A DNA stretch of 64,000 nucleotides from CAIQJJ01 sp964606085 (GCA_964606085.1 CAZSFD010000010.1:22466-86465); one strand, 5' to 3'. Counted from the stretch's first letter, positions 1 through 7,982 are shown. Translations and numbers: made by a program. The notes: generated from the sequence alone by a model not told the origin.

Positions 1-42
1 CAACTTTCAACTTTTCGTTTCCCCTTTCTGCCTTCTGCTGTG

Positions 43-133
43 CTGCCCTGCAACCGGGCACCGCATAACGTTGGACAGTCCCAAACGTTTGCAACCCATC
101 CCCACACGTTCACCCCCCTGAAAGGAGGAACCC
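43..133 (+). promoter_or_regulatory. Shared leader element, copy A
   Basis: The segment contains CTGCCCTG (43-50), AACGTTGG (67-74) and CAACCCATCCCCACACGTT (92-110), then AAAGGAGGA just before the ATG at 134. The same ordered blocks, at nearly the same spacing, precede the genes at 3712 and 7272. Seen directly: block order and spacing. Inferred: a common promoter or operator recognised by an element-encoded regulator. No convincing -35/-10 pair could be placed. Confidence 0.55.
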
Positions 134-430
134 ATGCCAACCCAAGTACCCCGACCCGAAACCGAACGGCTCAAAACCCACTACGTCTGCTCCGACTGCT
201 GGGGCCATCTGGTCCTGTTCCCGGATCCACAAACACACCTGATTGACGTGCGCTGCATGACCGAAGGCTGCCCCTGTTCCGGCTACGTCACCCGCGGCTT
301 CACGGCCCGGCGTGAGCAGGAACAGGTGCTCGAACGCATGGAAGTGCGTGCCGCCCTGCAAGGCCTTGTGGATTGGATCGAACCACGCCGTTCCGTGGCC
401 CAAAACCTGGCCGAACTCGGCTTTGGTTAG
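134..430 (+). CDS. Small Cys-rich protein, probable zinc binder
   Basis: A 98-aa protein of unknown function, first of a long run of same-strand genes. The start is fixed by AAAGGAGGA 5-6 nt upstream. The N-terminal half has C-x2-C (YVCSDCW) followed about 20 residues later by C-x4-C-x-C (RCMTEGCPCS), a spacing that suits a small zinc ribbon. The C-terminal half is charged and probably helical. It sits 12 bp before a Gp3-like gene and has shared leader copy A, so it is probably co-expressed with the genes at 3712 and 7272. I do not recognise the family. Confidence 0.7.
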   Translation: MPTQVPRPETERLKTHYVCSDCWGHLVLFPDPQTHLIDVRCMTEGCPCSGYVTRGFTARREQEQVLERMEVRAALQGLVDWIEPRRSVAQNLAELGFG

Positions 431-442
431 CCGGAGGCCATC

Positions 443-1498
443 ATGAACACGCCCCCCAAGCAGCAAACCGCCTTTCCCGAAGTCGGCATCCTGCGCAAAG
501 GCGGCCCCAAAGAGAAAGGCAAAAGCAAAGACGGCCGCGAGATCGAAGTGATGGGCAAAGACCTGAACGACCGCTTTCGCTCCGTCTTCCATCCCGGCAC
601 GGCAGACATCCAGAAACGCTTCTTCGATGTCTACCAGACCTACACGCCGGCCACCGTCCAGGCCATGATGCCCTTTCGCTCGGTCTGGCGCAACTGGACG
701 TGCTTCTACGAAGCCCACCAGGGCGGCTGTATGCTCGCCAAAGCCGATGACGAACGCGTCATCAGCCTGCGCCACCCGGCTACGAAGGAATACATCATCC
801 GTAACGGCCAGCCAGCCATGCCCTTCACGCCCGGCACGCCGCTCGAATACAACGGCCAGGCCATCAAGCTCAAACCGGTGGGACGGCTGCGCCTGTTCCT
901 GCCGAAGATGCGCCGCTTCGTCACCTTCCTGCTCAAGACCACCAGCTTCTACGACCGCCTCAACGTCGAGCAGAACCTGGCGGCCATCCAGGCGGTTGCC
1001 GATGTCATCAACAGCGGCAATGCGGCGGGCATTCCCTTCCTGGTCTACCGCCGCCAGACCGAGATCACCTGGAAACAGTCCCGCATCCACAAGTGGCTGG
1101 TCTACCTGGAGATTGACGCCGAGTCCGATTGGGGCCAGCAAGCCATGGAACGCCTGCTCAAAGCCGGGTTACCCACGACCTGGACACCCACCCCCACGCT
1201 GAGCGTCCCCGACGAGGCGGCCCCTGATCTGACCGAAGACGACAGCGACGACGAATTTGAAGACGAAGCCGGCATGGTCGAACCGGGCCAGGCGCAAGCC
1301 AGCCAACCGACCCTGCCGCTGCCCATCGCCCGTCCCTACCTGGACAAATCCCAGGTAGATACGCACAACCCCGCCGAAGTCACCGCCAGCATCGTGCGCT
1401 TCCTTTCCGGGCGCGGCGAGAATGGCGACGGTGCTTCGGGCAGCTATACCCCTGTCGAAACCAGCTACGCTGGCGAGGGCGACAACATTCCGTTCTGA
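443..1498 (+). CDS. Gp3/recombination-directionality-factor-like protein with SSB-like C-terminal tip
   Basis: A 351-aa protein. Its N-terminus (VGILRKGGPKE) and core, including VGRLRLFLP about residue 148 and the GIPFLVYRR segment about residue 195, resemble the phage/actinobacterial Gp3-like (recombination directionality factor-like) family as I remember it. A strongly acidic Asp/Glu linker lies at about residues 262-278, followed by a Pro/Gln-rich stretch. The protein ends GEGDNIPF, very close to the DDDIPF tip that bacterial SSB uses to recruit replication and repair partners. Family assignment is from memory; a single-stranded-DNA role is inferred. Upstream spacing (GGAGGCCATC before ATG) supports the start. 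Confidence 0.5.
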   Translation: MNTPPKQQTAFPEVGILRKGGPKEKGKSKDGREIEVMGKDLNDRFRSVFHPGTADIQKRFFDVYQTYTPATVQAMMPFRSVWRNWTCFYEAHQGGCMLAKADDERVISLRHPATKEYIIRNGQPAMPFTPGTPLEYNGQAIKLKPVGRLRLFLPKMRRFVTFLLKTTSFYDRLNVEQNLAAIQAVADVINSGNAAGIPFLVYRRQTEITWKQSRIHKWLVYLEIDAESDWGQQAMERLLKAGLPTTWTPTPTLSVPDEAAPDLTEDDSDDEFEDEAGMVEPGQAQASQPTLPLPIARPYLDKSQVDTHNPAEVTASIVRFLSGRGENGDGASGSYTPVETSYAGEGDNIPF

Positions 1499-1501
1499 AA
1501 G

Positions 1502-1571
1502 AAAACAAACAGGATAGGCAGGATACACAGGATAAAAATCCACTCATCCTGCCTATCCTGTGCATCCTGTT
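1502..1571. repeat. Intergenic inverted array of 9-mers
   Basis: The left arm is three 9-nt units (AAACAGGAT, AGGCAGGAT, ACACAGGAT). The right arm, read in reverse complement, has AAACAGGAT, GCACAGGAT and AGGCAGGAT, so the same units occur in permuted order. It would fold as a long stem between the genes at 443 and 1603. Similar arrays with other units lie near 3478, 7885 and 57640. Confidence 0.7.
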
Positions 1572-1602
1572 TACATCTGCCCCATTCAAGCAGGAGACCC
1601 CT

Positions 1603-1836
1603 ATGAAATACAACGTTTCGTACGCATACACCATTGTCGGAACAGTGACGGTTGAAGCTGCATCGCCCGAAAAGGCCGAACAAATCGTGATGGATTACCC
1701 CATCGAGCGCTGCCCCGGCGAATACCTGGAAGATAGTTTTCACATCACCGGTGCTGAACCGCATCAACCGACCCAGTCCGAAGACGGCTGGCTGGAACAG
1801 GCCTACGAAGATCGCTTTGGGGAGTGTGACGCATGA
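1603..1836 (+). CDS. Small DpnD/PcfM-like protein
   Basis: A 77-aa protein. The N-terminal pattern YNVSYAYTIVGTVTVEA followed by SPEKAEQIV resembles the short beta-strand/helix DpnD/PcfM-type proteins common on conjugative elements; I hold that only loosely. The C-terminus is acidic. The start is supported by AGGAGA nine nt upstream. Its stop overlaps the next start (ATGA), so the two genes are translationally coupled. It is preceded by the 9-mer inverted array. Confidence 0.55.
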   Translation: MKYNVSYAYTIVGTVTVEAASPEKAEQIVMDYPIERCPGEYLEDSFHITGAEPHQPTQSEDGWLEQAYEDRFGECDA

Positions 1837-2240
1837 ACATGACCCCCAGGGCGATTGCCAACGCCTTACAACAGATGGGCATCCGCTCCGCCATTCTCGA
1901 AAGCGAACTCGACCGGGCTGCCGAAGATTGGCAGGGCTGGTGGCTGGAGCGGGCCATCCCACGGCAGACACGCCGCGGCGTGCTGGTTGGCTGCTACCGC
2001 GAAGACCATGCCAGCCGCTACACGCCCGACGGCCTGCCCGCCACCATCTACATCGAAATCTGGCAGCGTCCGCACGCCCTGGAACTGGAACGCTATCTGC
2101 AACTGCCCACCCCCCACCCCGCTCCGCATGTCGAACACAGCCGACATAGCACCTATCCCGAAGCCAAACTGACCGCCCTGACCTGGTTGATCCAGGCCAG
2201 GGCGCACATGCAGCAGGCCCAACGTGACGGGTATAGCTGA
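1833..2240 (+). CDS. Hypothetical element protein
   Basis: A 135-aa protein of unknown function, rich in Trp, Arg and Glu (RAAEDWQGWWLERAIP). No signal peptide or membrane segment is visible. It overlaps the preceding gene by 4 nt (ATGA) and lies 28 bp upstream of the clamp gene, so it is probably part of the same transcript. No family recognised. Confidence 0.65.
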   Translation: MNMTPRAIANALQQMGIRSAILESELDRAAEDWQGWWLERAIPRQTRRGVLVGCYREDHASRYTPDGLPATIYIEIWQRPHALELERYLQLPTPHPAPHVEHSRHSTYPEAKLTALTWLIQARAHMQQAQRDGYS

Positions 2241-2268
2241 CAATTCCCCAACCTACACGGAGAAACCC

Positions 2269-3404
2269 ATGAACCTGACCATTTCACAAGAACAACTATC
2301 CCACGCCCTGGGCGTGGTCGCTCGCGCTGCGGCGGTTCGCAGCCCGCTGCCGTCGCTCGGATGTGCGCTGCTCAATGCCAGCCACAACACCCTGCACCTG
2401 CCTGCACCAACCTGGAACTGGGCATTCAATACACCTTGCCCGCCCAGGTGGATGGCGAGTGGGCCGCGGCCATCCCCGCCCGCACGCTCAACGATCTGGT
2501 GCAGACCCTTCCCGGCGGGGCGATGATCACCCTCGAACTGGCGTCACCCGACCATACCCTGCGCCTGGCCTGCGAAAGCACCAGGGCCAACATTAAGGGC
2601 CTGGATGCCGAAGAGTTTCCACCATTGCCCACCCCCGAAGGCGGCGAACCGATCACCATCGCCAGCGACGTGCTCAAGCAAACCGCCCGCCGCGTGGCCT
2701 TCAGCGCCAGTGAAGACGAAGCCCGCCCGGTGCTGACCGGCATCCACATCAAAATCAGCGGGACGAAGCTGGTCGCCGAAGCCGCCGATGGCTTTCGCCT
2801 GGCACGCTTCACCACAGAGACTATTTCTGCCAGCCAGCCGGTCAATATCGTCTTACCCGACAAAGCCATCCTGCAATTGGCCCATCTGCTTAAAGACTCT
2901 GACGGGCAAGTGACGATGACCATCCTGCCCAATGGACGCAACGTGGTCATCTTCGAGATGGGATCAATCCGGCTGGTCAGCCAGGTGCTGGATGGCGCAT
3001 TCCCCGATCTCGAACAGGTGATCCCGAAGACAGCGGCCACGCAGGCCACACTGCCCGCGTCGGCGCTGCTGCGCATGAACCAACAGGCGCTGGTGCTGGT
3101 GCGCGACGATCATCGGGTGGTGCGGCTTGGCCTGACGCCGACCAACGGTGCGCCAGGCAAGCTCAACGTTTCGGCGCAATCCGAAGAACGCGGCGCACAC
3201 GAGGCCAGCCTGGATACCCAGGTCAGCGGCCCTACGGTGGATGCCGTCGGCTTCAACGCCAGCCTGCTGGCCGAATGCCTGAAGGTGTTCGGAAGCGACT
3301 GGATCAGCGTTGGCGTAAACGGTGCGACAAGTCCGTGCGTCATCCGCCCCCACGAAAACCCCGAGACATACGTTCAGGTGTTGATGCCGATGCACTCAGG
3401 CTGA
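2269..3404 (+). pseudogene. dnaN: Element-borne DNA polymerase III beta subunit (sliding clamp), frameshifted
   Basis: Frame one, from ATG 2269 (CGGAGA upstream), encodes the clamp N-terminus (MNLTISQEQLSHALGVVARA) as far as LLNASHNTLHL. The family's next segment, TNLELGI...IPARTLNDLVQTLPGG, continues in the -1 frame from about 2405 and runs to the canonical MPM end at 3404. Inserting one base near 2398-2405 rebuilds a full clamp of about 378 aa with all three domains, including the domain-2 ADGFRLARF segment. The cause may be a sequencing/assembly error or a true mutation. No slippery heptamer was noticed. A second clamp on a mobile element usually serves the element's own replication. Confidence 0.85.
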
Positions 3405-3477
3405 AGCCATCAGGTTGAACAAGACATCTGCTGGTTGGTTCGCCAGCCAGCAGATACGCCCATATCGTCAGACAAAC

Positions 3478-3545
3478 GAACCGCAGATAAACACAGATGG
3501 ACGCAGATTTTTTATCTGCGTTCATCTGCGTCCATCTGCGGTTTC
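3478..3545. repeat. Intergenic inverted array of 10-mers
   Basis: The left arm units are AACCGCAGAT, AAACACAGAT and GGACGCAGAT. The right arm in reverse complement reads AACCGCAGAT, GGACGCAGAT and GAACGCAGAT. A T-run sits in the loop. It occupies the 307-bp space between dnaN and the DUF6573 gene. A second inverted repeat, CCAGAGAAGG (3575-3584) against CCTTCTCTGG (3597-3606), follows it, then leader copy B. Nothing else was seen in this space. Confidence 0.7.
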
Positions 3546-3620
3546 CTTTTTTCCCCGAACAAACCAACACGCCACCAGAGAAGGCCAGATCATACCCCTT
3601 CTCTGGCAGCGTGTGCTGTT

Positions 3621-3711
3621 CTGCCCTGCTGCAGGACGGCGAAAACGTTGGTCGGAACCCAACAAACGACAGAAACCCATTCCCACACGTTTTTTCCAAC
3701 AGGAGGATCAC
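3621..3711 (+). promoter_or_regulatory. Shared leader element, copy B
   Basis: CTGCCCTG lies at 3621-3628, AAAACGTTGG at 3642-3651 and AAACCCATTCCCACACGTT from 3673, then a T-run and AGGAGGA before ATG 3712. Block order matches copies A (43-133) and C (7183-7271). A hairpin (3575-3606) lies just upstream, as in copy C. Confidence 0.55.
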
Positions 3712-4148
3712 ATGACAACCCAACCCGACCCCGGCCTCTGGGACGATGCCGAAATCATCTATGCCTACACGCGGGCCGAAGCGCTCGAAGACGGCACGCT
3801 GGTGGATGTCAGCCAGGCTGCCCGCGAGAAAGGCTTTCGCTACCCGGTCGCCATCACCGCTGCCCTGCACGCCCGGCTGGAACCGGACAAATACGAGCAA
3901 TCCCAGGGCCAAAGCTACATCGGTCGCCTGCACGACGTTCTCTGGATAGCTTACCTGGCTGCCCGCAAGTCAGCGCNNNNNNNNNNTCAGCGCCAGGCAC
4001 CGCCCATCTGAACGTCGAAGTGATCGTGGCCGAACGACGCACCAGCAGTAGGGGCCTGAAACACAACAAGCTGACCCTGTGGGCCGCGGTAGATGGCGGC
4101 GATGACGGGCAACCGGTGGTCACCATCGGCTTCCCCGAAGATTTCTAA
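3712..4148 (+). CDS. DUF6573 family protein, interrupted by a scaffold gap
   Basis: The N-terminal part (IIYAYTRAEALEDGTLVDVS, AREKGFRYPVAIT, LHDVLWIAYLAAR) and the C-terminal part (VEVIVAERR, GGDDGQPVVTIGFPED) are the two halves of a DUF6573 protein, a family of unknown function found on phages and conjugative elements. The 10-N gap breaks the frame. Both sides of the gap carry TCAGCGC (3970-3976 and 3987-3993). Merging the copies and deleting the Ns removes 17 nt and yields one continuous 139-aa reading frame through ARKSAPGTAH. Start: AGGAGGA eight nt upstream. Confidence 0.8.
3977..3986. other. Assembly gap (10 N)
   Basis: This run of ten N is flanked on both sides by the same 7-mer, TCAGCGC. 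That pattern is expected when two contigs that actually overlap are scaffolded with an arbitrary spacer. Probably no sequence is missing. Confidence 0.85.
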
Positions 4149-4165
4149 CGAAAGGGGACGAGACG

Positions 4166-4723
4166 ATGATGCTCACAACCGATACCAAGCTGCCATCATT
4201 GGCGACCGCCGAGACGAAGGTGCAAATCATCGGCTCGGCCTACAAAGTGGACTTCGGCCCGAACTTGCAGCCGCGCTTTCACCTGGTCAGCAAAGACCGC
4301 AAATGCGGCTGCGAACTCGGTGCAGGCTGCCCGGCCGTCGAAGCCGTGCGCGAATACCTGCGGGAAGGCGGCCAACGTGCCCCCGACCCGATGCCGCCCT
4401 GCCCGATCTGTGGCGCGGCCACCACCCGCGACACCCGCTGGGATGGCCGCCGCACCCGCGAACTGGGCTGGCGCTGCACGGCAGGCGGTATCGGCCACTT
4501 CCTGCAGGCCAAAGCCGAACGCATCCGCACACGCCTGGCGCAGCCCGAAAACCGCTGGCTCTTCCCGCCGGTGGTATGCCGCAACGGCGAGCAAATCTTC
4601 GCCCGCGACGGCCTCCAACCCGGCGACACCGTACTCTATGCCGGTGTCACCCGTGCAGCCGCCTGCGACCCGGCTTTCCTGGCATCTGCTCACCAACGCC
4701 TGCTCCAATCCGAACTGACCTGA
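4166..4723 (+). CDS. Cys-rich hypothetical protein with zinc-ribbon-like motifs
   Basis: A 185-aa protein. A CGCELGAGC cluster near residue 48, a CPIC motif near residue 79 and a further Cys about 25 residues later suggest two metal sites, the first reminiscent of a SWIM-type finger. The rest shows no known domain. AAAGGGG upstream supports ATG 4166; ATG 4169 is possible. It is followed by a short heptamer-like repeat (CACGCAA/CACGCAT, about 4727-4749) before radC. The function is unknown; a nucleic-acid-binding role is only a guess. Confidence 0.6.
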   Translation: MMLTTDTKLPSLATAETKVQIIGSAYKVDFGPNLQPRFHLVSKDRKCGCELGAGCPAVEAVREYLREGGQRAPDPMPPCPICGAATTRDTRWDGRRTRELGWRCTAGGIGHFLQAKAERIRTRLAQPENRWLFPPVVCRNGEQIFARDGLQPGDTVLYAGVTRAAACDPAFLASAHQRLLQSELT

Positions 4724-4759
4724 CACACGCAACACGCATCACGCAACACGGAGAATCCC

Positions 4760-5491
4760 ATGCACACCCAAACAAGTTTCCCCTTCAGCGCCCCATCCGG
4801 CGCTGGCAAACCGCCCCCCTACACGCCGCGCCACAAGCTCCTGCCCATCAAAGACCGCCCCGATCATCGGGTGCGTGCCCATCCCACCTACTGCTCCGAC
4901 ATCGAACTGCTGGCCGCCCTGATCGGCGGTGTCAAGCCGCTCGAAACTGCCGAAGCCCTGCTGTCCAGGCACGGCTCGCTGTATGATATCGCCAGCGCAC
5001 CCGTGGATGAGTTGCGTGCTGTCCCCGGTGTGGGCGACCGGGCCATAGCCCAAATCAAGGCTTCCACCGAGTTTGGCAGGCGTATCGCCATCTCCAAGCC
5101 CGATGAACGCCCGACTATCCACAGTCCCGCCGATGCTGCGGCACTGGTGCAATACGAGATGTCCATGCTCGAACAGGAGGAACTGCGCGTGATGCTCTTG
5201 GACACGCGCAACCGCGTGATTGAGATCGTCCCGCTCTACCGCGGTTCGGTCAACAGCTCGCAAATCCGCGTCGGCGAAATCTTCAAGCAAGCCATCCGTT
5301 GCAACGCCACGGCGGTGGTGATCATTCATAACCACCCATCCGGCGACCCCACCCCCAGCCCCGACGATGTGGCCGTGACACGCGCCATCGTCCAGGCGGG
5401 CAAGCTGATGGACTTCGACGTACTCGATCACCTGGTAATTGCGCGGTCGGCTTATGTGTCTTTGAAAGAAAGGGGCCTCGGGTTTTCGTAG
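4760..5491 (+). CDS. radC: RadC-family JAB/MPN protein
   Basis: A 243-aa protein. The N-terminal helix-hairpin-helix region (ELRAVPGVGDRAIAQIKA, about residues 83-100) is followed by a JAB1/MPN+ domain with the HxHx7SxxD zinc motif (HNHPSGDPTPSPDD) at about residue 192. This is a full-length RadC apart from an N-terminal Pro-rich tail. RadC proteins are frequent passengers on integrative and conjugative elements; their biochemical role is unsettled despite the DNA-repair name. CGGAGAATCCC before the ATG sets the start. It lies in the same-strand element gene run. Confidence 0.92.
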   Translation: MHTQTSFPFSAPSGAGKPPPYTPRHKLLPIKDRPDHRVRAHPTYCSDIELLAALIGGVKPLETAEALLSRHGSLYDIASAPVDELRAVPGVGDRAIAQIKASTEFGRRIAISKPDERPTIHSPADAAALVQYEMSMLEQEELRVMLLDTRNRVIEIVPLYRGSVNSSQIRVGEIFKQAIRCNATAVVIIHNHPSGDPTPSPDDVAVTRAIVQAGKLMDFDVLDHLVIARSAYVSLKERGLGFS

Positions 5492-5567
5492 CTGGCCCCA
5501 TCGCCCAACCATACGACTGCGCCGCGGTATCACACCCGGCGCAGCGCTCATTTTCCCGGAGGAACAC

Positions 5568-5975
5568 ATGACCTACCACACAGAACATCAACGCCTGCGC
5601 CCGGTTCTTGAATTGGCGCGGAAGCTCGATATCGCCACCAACCCCGAACCTGAAGCGCTTTTTGAAGCAGGCAGTGGCGGTTTCCAAATCTGGTGCACGC
5701 CCGAAGACCACCCCAAAGATTGGGATGATGTACCAATGAGCATGGGAGCTTTTTCCAAGCCCTGCGCATTTGTCGCATCCGTCTCTTGGGGGTGGGAAGA
5801 GGAAGCGATCACGCATCTTGAGTTGGAAACTGATGCTTACGATCTGCGTGCTGTCAAACAGCGTGCGCCGCGCATCCGCAACCGCCCAGCTGACGTGGCC
5901 TGGGCGAGGAAGAAAATTCGCAGCCTGTTTCGTCAAGCGGGTGTCACCTGCCCGTCGATACACGTATCCCACTGA
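5568..5975 (+). CDS. Hypothetical element protein
   Basis: A 135-aa protein with a GGAGGA ribosome-binding site eight nt before ATG. It contains a Trp- and acid-rich middle (WCTPEDHPKDWDDVP, SWGWEEEAITHLELE) and a basic C-terminal third. No signal peptide or membrane segment. It is followed directly by the gene at 5988. I recognise no family. Confidence 0.6.
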   Translation: MTYHTEHQRLRPVLELARKLDIATNPEPEALFEAGSGGFQIWCTPEDHPKDWDDVPMSMGAFSKPCAFVASVSWGWEEEAITHLELETDAYDLRAVKQRAPRIRNRPADVAWARKKIRSLFRQAGVTCPSIHVSH

Positions 5976-5987
5976 GTGGAGGAACCC

Positions 5988-6569
5988 ATGCAAACACTCA
6001 ACCTTTTCACCTTTGAAGTCAAAGGCCAACAGACGATGCAATGGCTGGCCTGGCAGCTCGTCGAACAAAGCTGCTGGTTCCAGATCACACCGCTGCCCGA
6101 TGGCGAATGGCAGGTGACGATCAAGAACGAGTCTGGTCTGCGTTCGGCAGTACGCGTCATCCTGGATCGCTATCACCTGTTCGAGCGCTCTGTCATCAAC
6201 CTGGAATTGTCGCCGTGCATGGATGCTTTACGCGTCCGATTTGTCTTCGACCAGCCCGAAGCCAGGGGAGAAGTCATCCTGGAAACGGGCATATACGGCC
6301 TGCACGTCATCGTCCCGGATGTCCACGCCGAACAAGCCGTCGCGCTGCTTGACCTGTTCTGGCAATCCCATGCCGCAGCAGAGATCGCCGACGATTTCGG
6401 CAGGAAACGCAAGTTCCATATCCTGCTGTATTCGCCCACCGAACGCGAAGACCCGGTTGGCGGCATCGCCTATCACCCCCAATCGCGCCTGACACTCAAT
6501 TGGGGCATGCAGGAGCAACCGGTGACGACTGTTGGTGAAATTGCTTTTGAACTGGCAACGCAAGTCTAA
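5988..6569 (+). CDS. Hypothetical element protein
   Basis: A 193-aa protein; an upstream GTG (5976) is rejected because it lies inside the GTGGAGGAACCC Shine-Dalgarno region that serves ATG 5988. It alternates predicted beta-strands (LNLFTFEVKG, FQITPLPDGEWQVTIKN, HILLYSP) with helices, so it is probably a globular alpha/beta protein. There are no catalytic signatures I can name. Its location between radC and the methyltransferase genes suggests an element-maintenance role, which is inference from position only. Confidence 0.6.
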   Translation: MQTLNLFTFEVKGQQTMQWLAWQLVEQSCWFQITPLPDGEWQVTIKNESGLRSAVRVILDRYHLFERSVINLELSPCMDALRVRFVFDQPEARGEVILETGIYGLHVIVPDVHAEQAVALLDLFWQSHAAAEIADDFGRKRKFHILLYSPTEREDPVGGIAYHPQSRLTLNWGMQEQPVTTVGEIAFELATQV

Positions 6570-6583
6570 AAAAGGAGATTCAC

Positions 6584-7057
6584 ATGGCAAGACGAGGTGG
6601 TTGGAGCTACCGCGTCCACAAATGTTGGTGCGGTCGGGCAGGCGTCCCGGCCCGAAATGGCGTTCGCTGCGTTGACCATGCCGCGCTGGATGATGCCGTC
6701 AGTTCGCTGGCGGTCAGTCCCGCGCCGGTTGACGAAGTACAGCACGACTTAGAGCAGATGGCTTTCACCATTCTGGACGAAGCCGAGTCCACCATCGGCG
6801 TCAAAAGTCTGGCACGCGAACGGGCAAGCTGCGGCGAGTGGCCTGCTCCTAAAAGTATCGGTCAATTTCTGTTTTGGATTGAAGACGAAGCATCTTTGCA
6901 GGCTGATATGGCCGAAGTCGAAGCAGATTTTCCCGATGGCAACGAAACCAGGCTGCAGACGCACGCTCAGGCATTGCGGGAAGTGGCCGACCGCTTACGC
7001 GATATCGGCTTCACCCCTGCGCCGGCACCCTGGCTTATGAATGAAGTGTCCATTTGA
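6584..7057 (+). CDS. Hypothetical element protein with Cys/His N-terminus
   Basis: A 157-aa protein. The first 35 residues contain C-W-C and C-V-D-H (HKCWCGRAG, GVRCVDHAALDD), which could bind one metal ion. The remainder is acidic and probably helical. AAAAGGAGA precedes the ATG by six nt. It is the last gene before a strong intrinsic terminator at 7085-7123, so it probably ends the transcription unit that includes radC. Confidence 0.6.
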   Translation: MARRGGWSYRVHKCWCGRAGVPARNGVRCVDHAALDDAVSSLAVSPAPVDEVQHDLEQMAFTILDEAESTIGVKSLARERASCGEWPAPKSIGQFLFWIEDEASLQADMAEVEADFPDGNETRLQTHAQALREVADRLRDIGFTPAPAPWLMNEVSI

Positions 7058-7084
7058 GAGGCAAACGGTCAGCACTTGAACCCC

Positions 7085-7123
7085 CGAAAACGCATCATCC
7101 CACAATGGGTGATGCGTTTTCGG
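7085..7123 (+). terminator. Intrinsic terminator
   Basis: The stem CCGAAAACGCATCATCCCA pairs with TGGGTGATGCGTTTTCGG across a 3-4 nt loop, with the T-run inside the 3' arm. It follows the gene ending at 7057. Confidence 0.75.
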
Positions 7124-7130
7124 TTTCGTT

Positions 7131-7190
7131 CAGGGCAGCAAACGTGAATCCATTCCCCATGGTGGTAGTGGCTTCACGTTTGCTGCCCTG
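7131..7190. repeat. Perfect 18-bp inverted repeat
   Basis: CAGGGCAGCAAACGTGAA (7131-7148) is repeated in inverse orientation at 7173-7190 with a 24-nt loop. The right arm contains the CTGCCCTG block of leader copy C, so the structure may be part of its regulation. Confidence 0.8.
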
Positions 7191-7271
7191 AGACACAGTG
7201 CAGTGAAAACGTTGGCTGAAACTTAACGCAAGAAACCAATTCCCATATGATTTTTTTATAAGGAGGAACCC
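7183..7271 (+). promoter_or_regulatory. Shared leader element, copy C
   Basis: CTGCCCTG lies at 7183-7190, AAAACGTTGG at 7206-7215 and AAACCAATTCCCATATGA at 7233-7250, then a seven-T run and AAGGAGGAACCC before ATG 7272. Same architecture as copies A and B. Confidence 0.55.
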
Positions 7272-7868
7272 ATGCAACCTGACGCAATCCAAACCATCCG
7301 CATCCAAAACGGCAGCGCCTCGGTGCTGGTGCGCAGCTACGCCTGTACCGGCGATGGCCTGCTGGTCTGGCTGGAGATGGCCCCGCAGCATCCAAAACTG
7401 ATCGGCGCGATCTGGGCCAGCTTAGTCAATGGACACAAGACCTATCTGCAACTCAAAGACAACGAAAAAGGATTTGGCAAAGCCGTTTATGGCCTGAGCC
7501 GGTCGTACACCCGCCTCGAAGCGGATGCCCCCAGTCTGGCGGTCGGCCATGGCGCACATGCCAAGCTGACCCGTCTGATCGCCCCCGAAGCGCTCAAGCC
7601 AGTGTCGGTTGATCAGCCGTTCTACGTGCTGGCCTGGCCGGACATAAGTCCAGAGATGGTGCTGGCCGCCACACTGGAAAAGACCGCACCGTATCCAGTT
7701 CGCATTAAATGGGGCAGCTACCTGCTGCAATGCGGACTGGCCGAAGGCACGGTCAACCCACTGCTGACCGGAGGCGCGGCACCGGCAGGCTACGAAGTCC
7801 AGCCCACCAGCTGGATGGACATCATCAGTGGCGGGCTGCGAAACGGCGACATCACGCTCGAATCCTGA
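7272..7868 (+). CDS. Hypothetical element protein
   Basis: A 198-aa protein with a strong ribosome-binding site (AAGGAGGAACCC). It begins with two beta-strand-like segments (TIRIQNGSASVLVRSY, GLLVWLEMAP) and has no membrane segment or recognised motif. It opens the second transcription unit of the element, behind terminator 7085-7123 and leader copy C, and precedes the methyltransferase-helicase pair. Function unknown. Confidence 0.62.
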   Translation: MQPDAIQTIRIQNGSASVLVRSYACTGDGLLVWLEMAPQHPKLIGAIWASLVNGHKTYLQLKDNEKGFGKAVYGLSRSYTRLEADAPSLAVGHGAHAKLTRLIAPEALKPVSVDQPFYVLAWPDISPEMVLAATLEKTAPYPVRIKWGSYLLQCGLAEGTVNPLLTGGAAPAGYEVQPTSWMDIISGGLRNGDITLES

Positions 7869-7884
7869 AAGGATAGGACGCTGA

Positions 7885-7930
7885 CAACCGCGGATGGACG
7901 CGGATGTTTTTTCTCCGCATTCATCCGCGT
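7885..7930. repeat. Short inverted array of 10-mers
   Basis: The left arm reads AACCGCGGAT then GGACGCGGAT; the right arm in reverse complement contains ACGCGGAT and GAATGCGGAG, with a T-run in the loop. Same design as the arrays at 1502 and 3478. Confidence 0.6.
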
Positions 7931-7982
7931 ACCCATTCACATCCCCAACCGGGGGCGCTGGCTCCCATTGGGGATACCACGC

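Noticed and set aside
2395..2410. Programmed -1 frameshift in dnaN
   Set aside because: No slippery heptamer or downstream hairpin is evident at the frame change, and dnaN is not a known frameshifted gene; an error or mutation is simpler.
5976..5990. GTG start at 5976 for the gene at 5988
   Set aside because: The GTG lies within the GGAGGA ribosome-binding site that is correctly spaced for ATG 5988.
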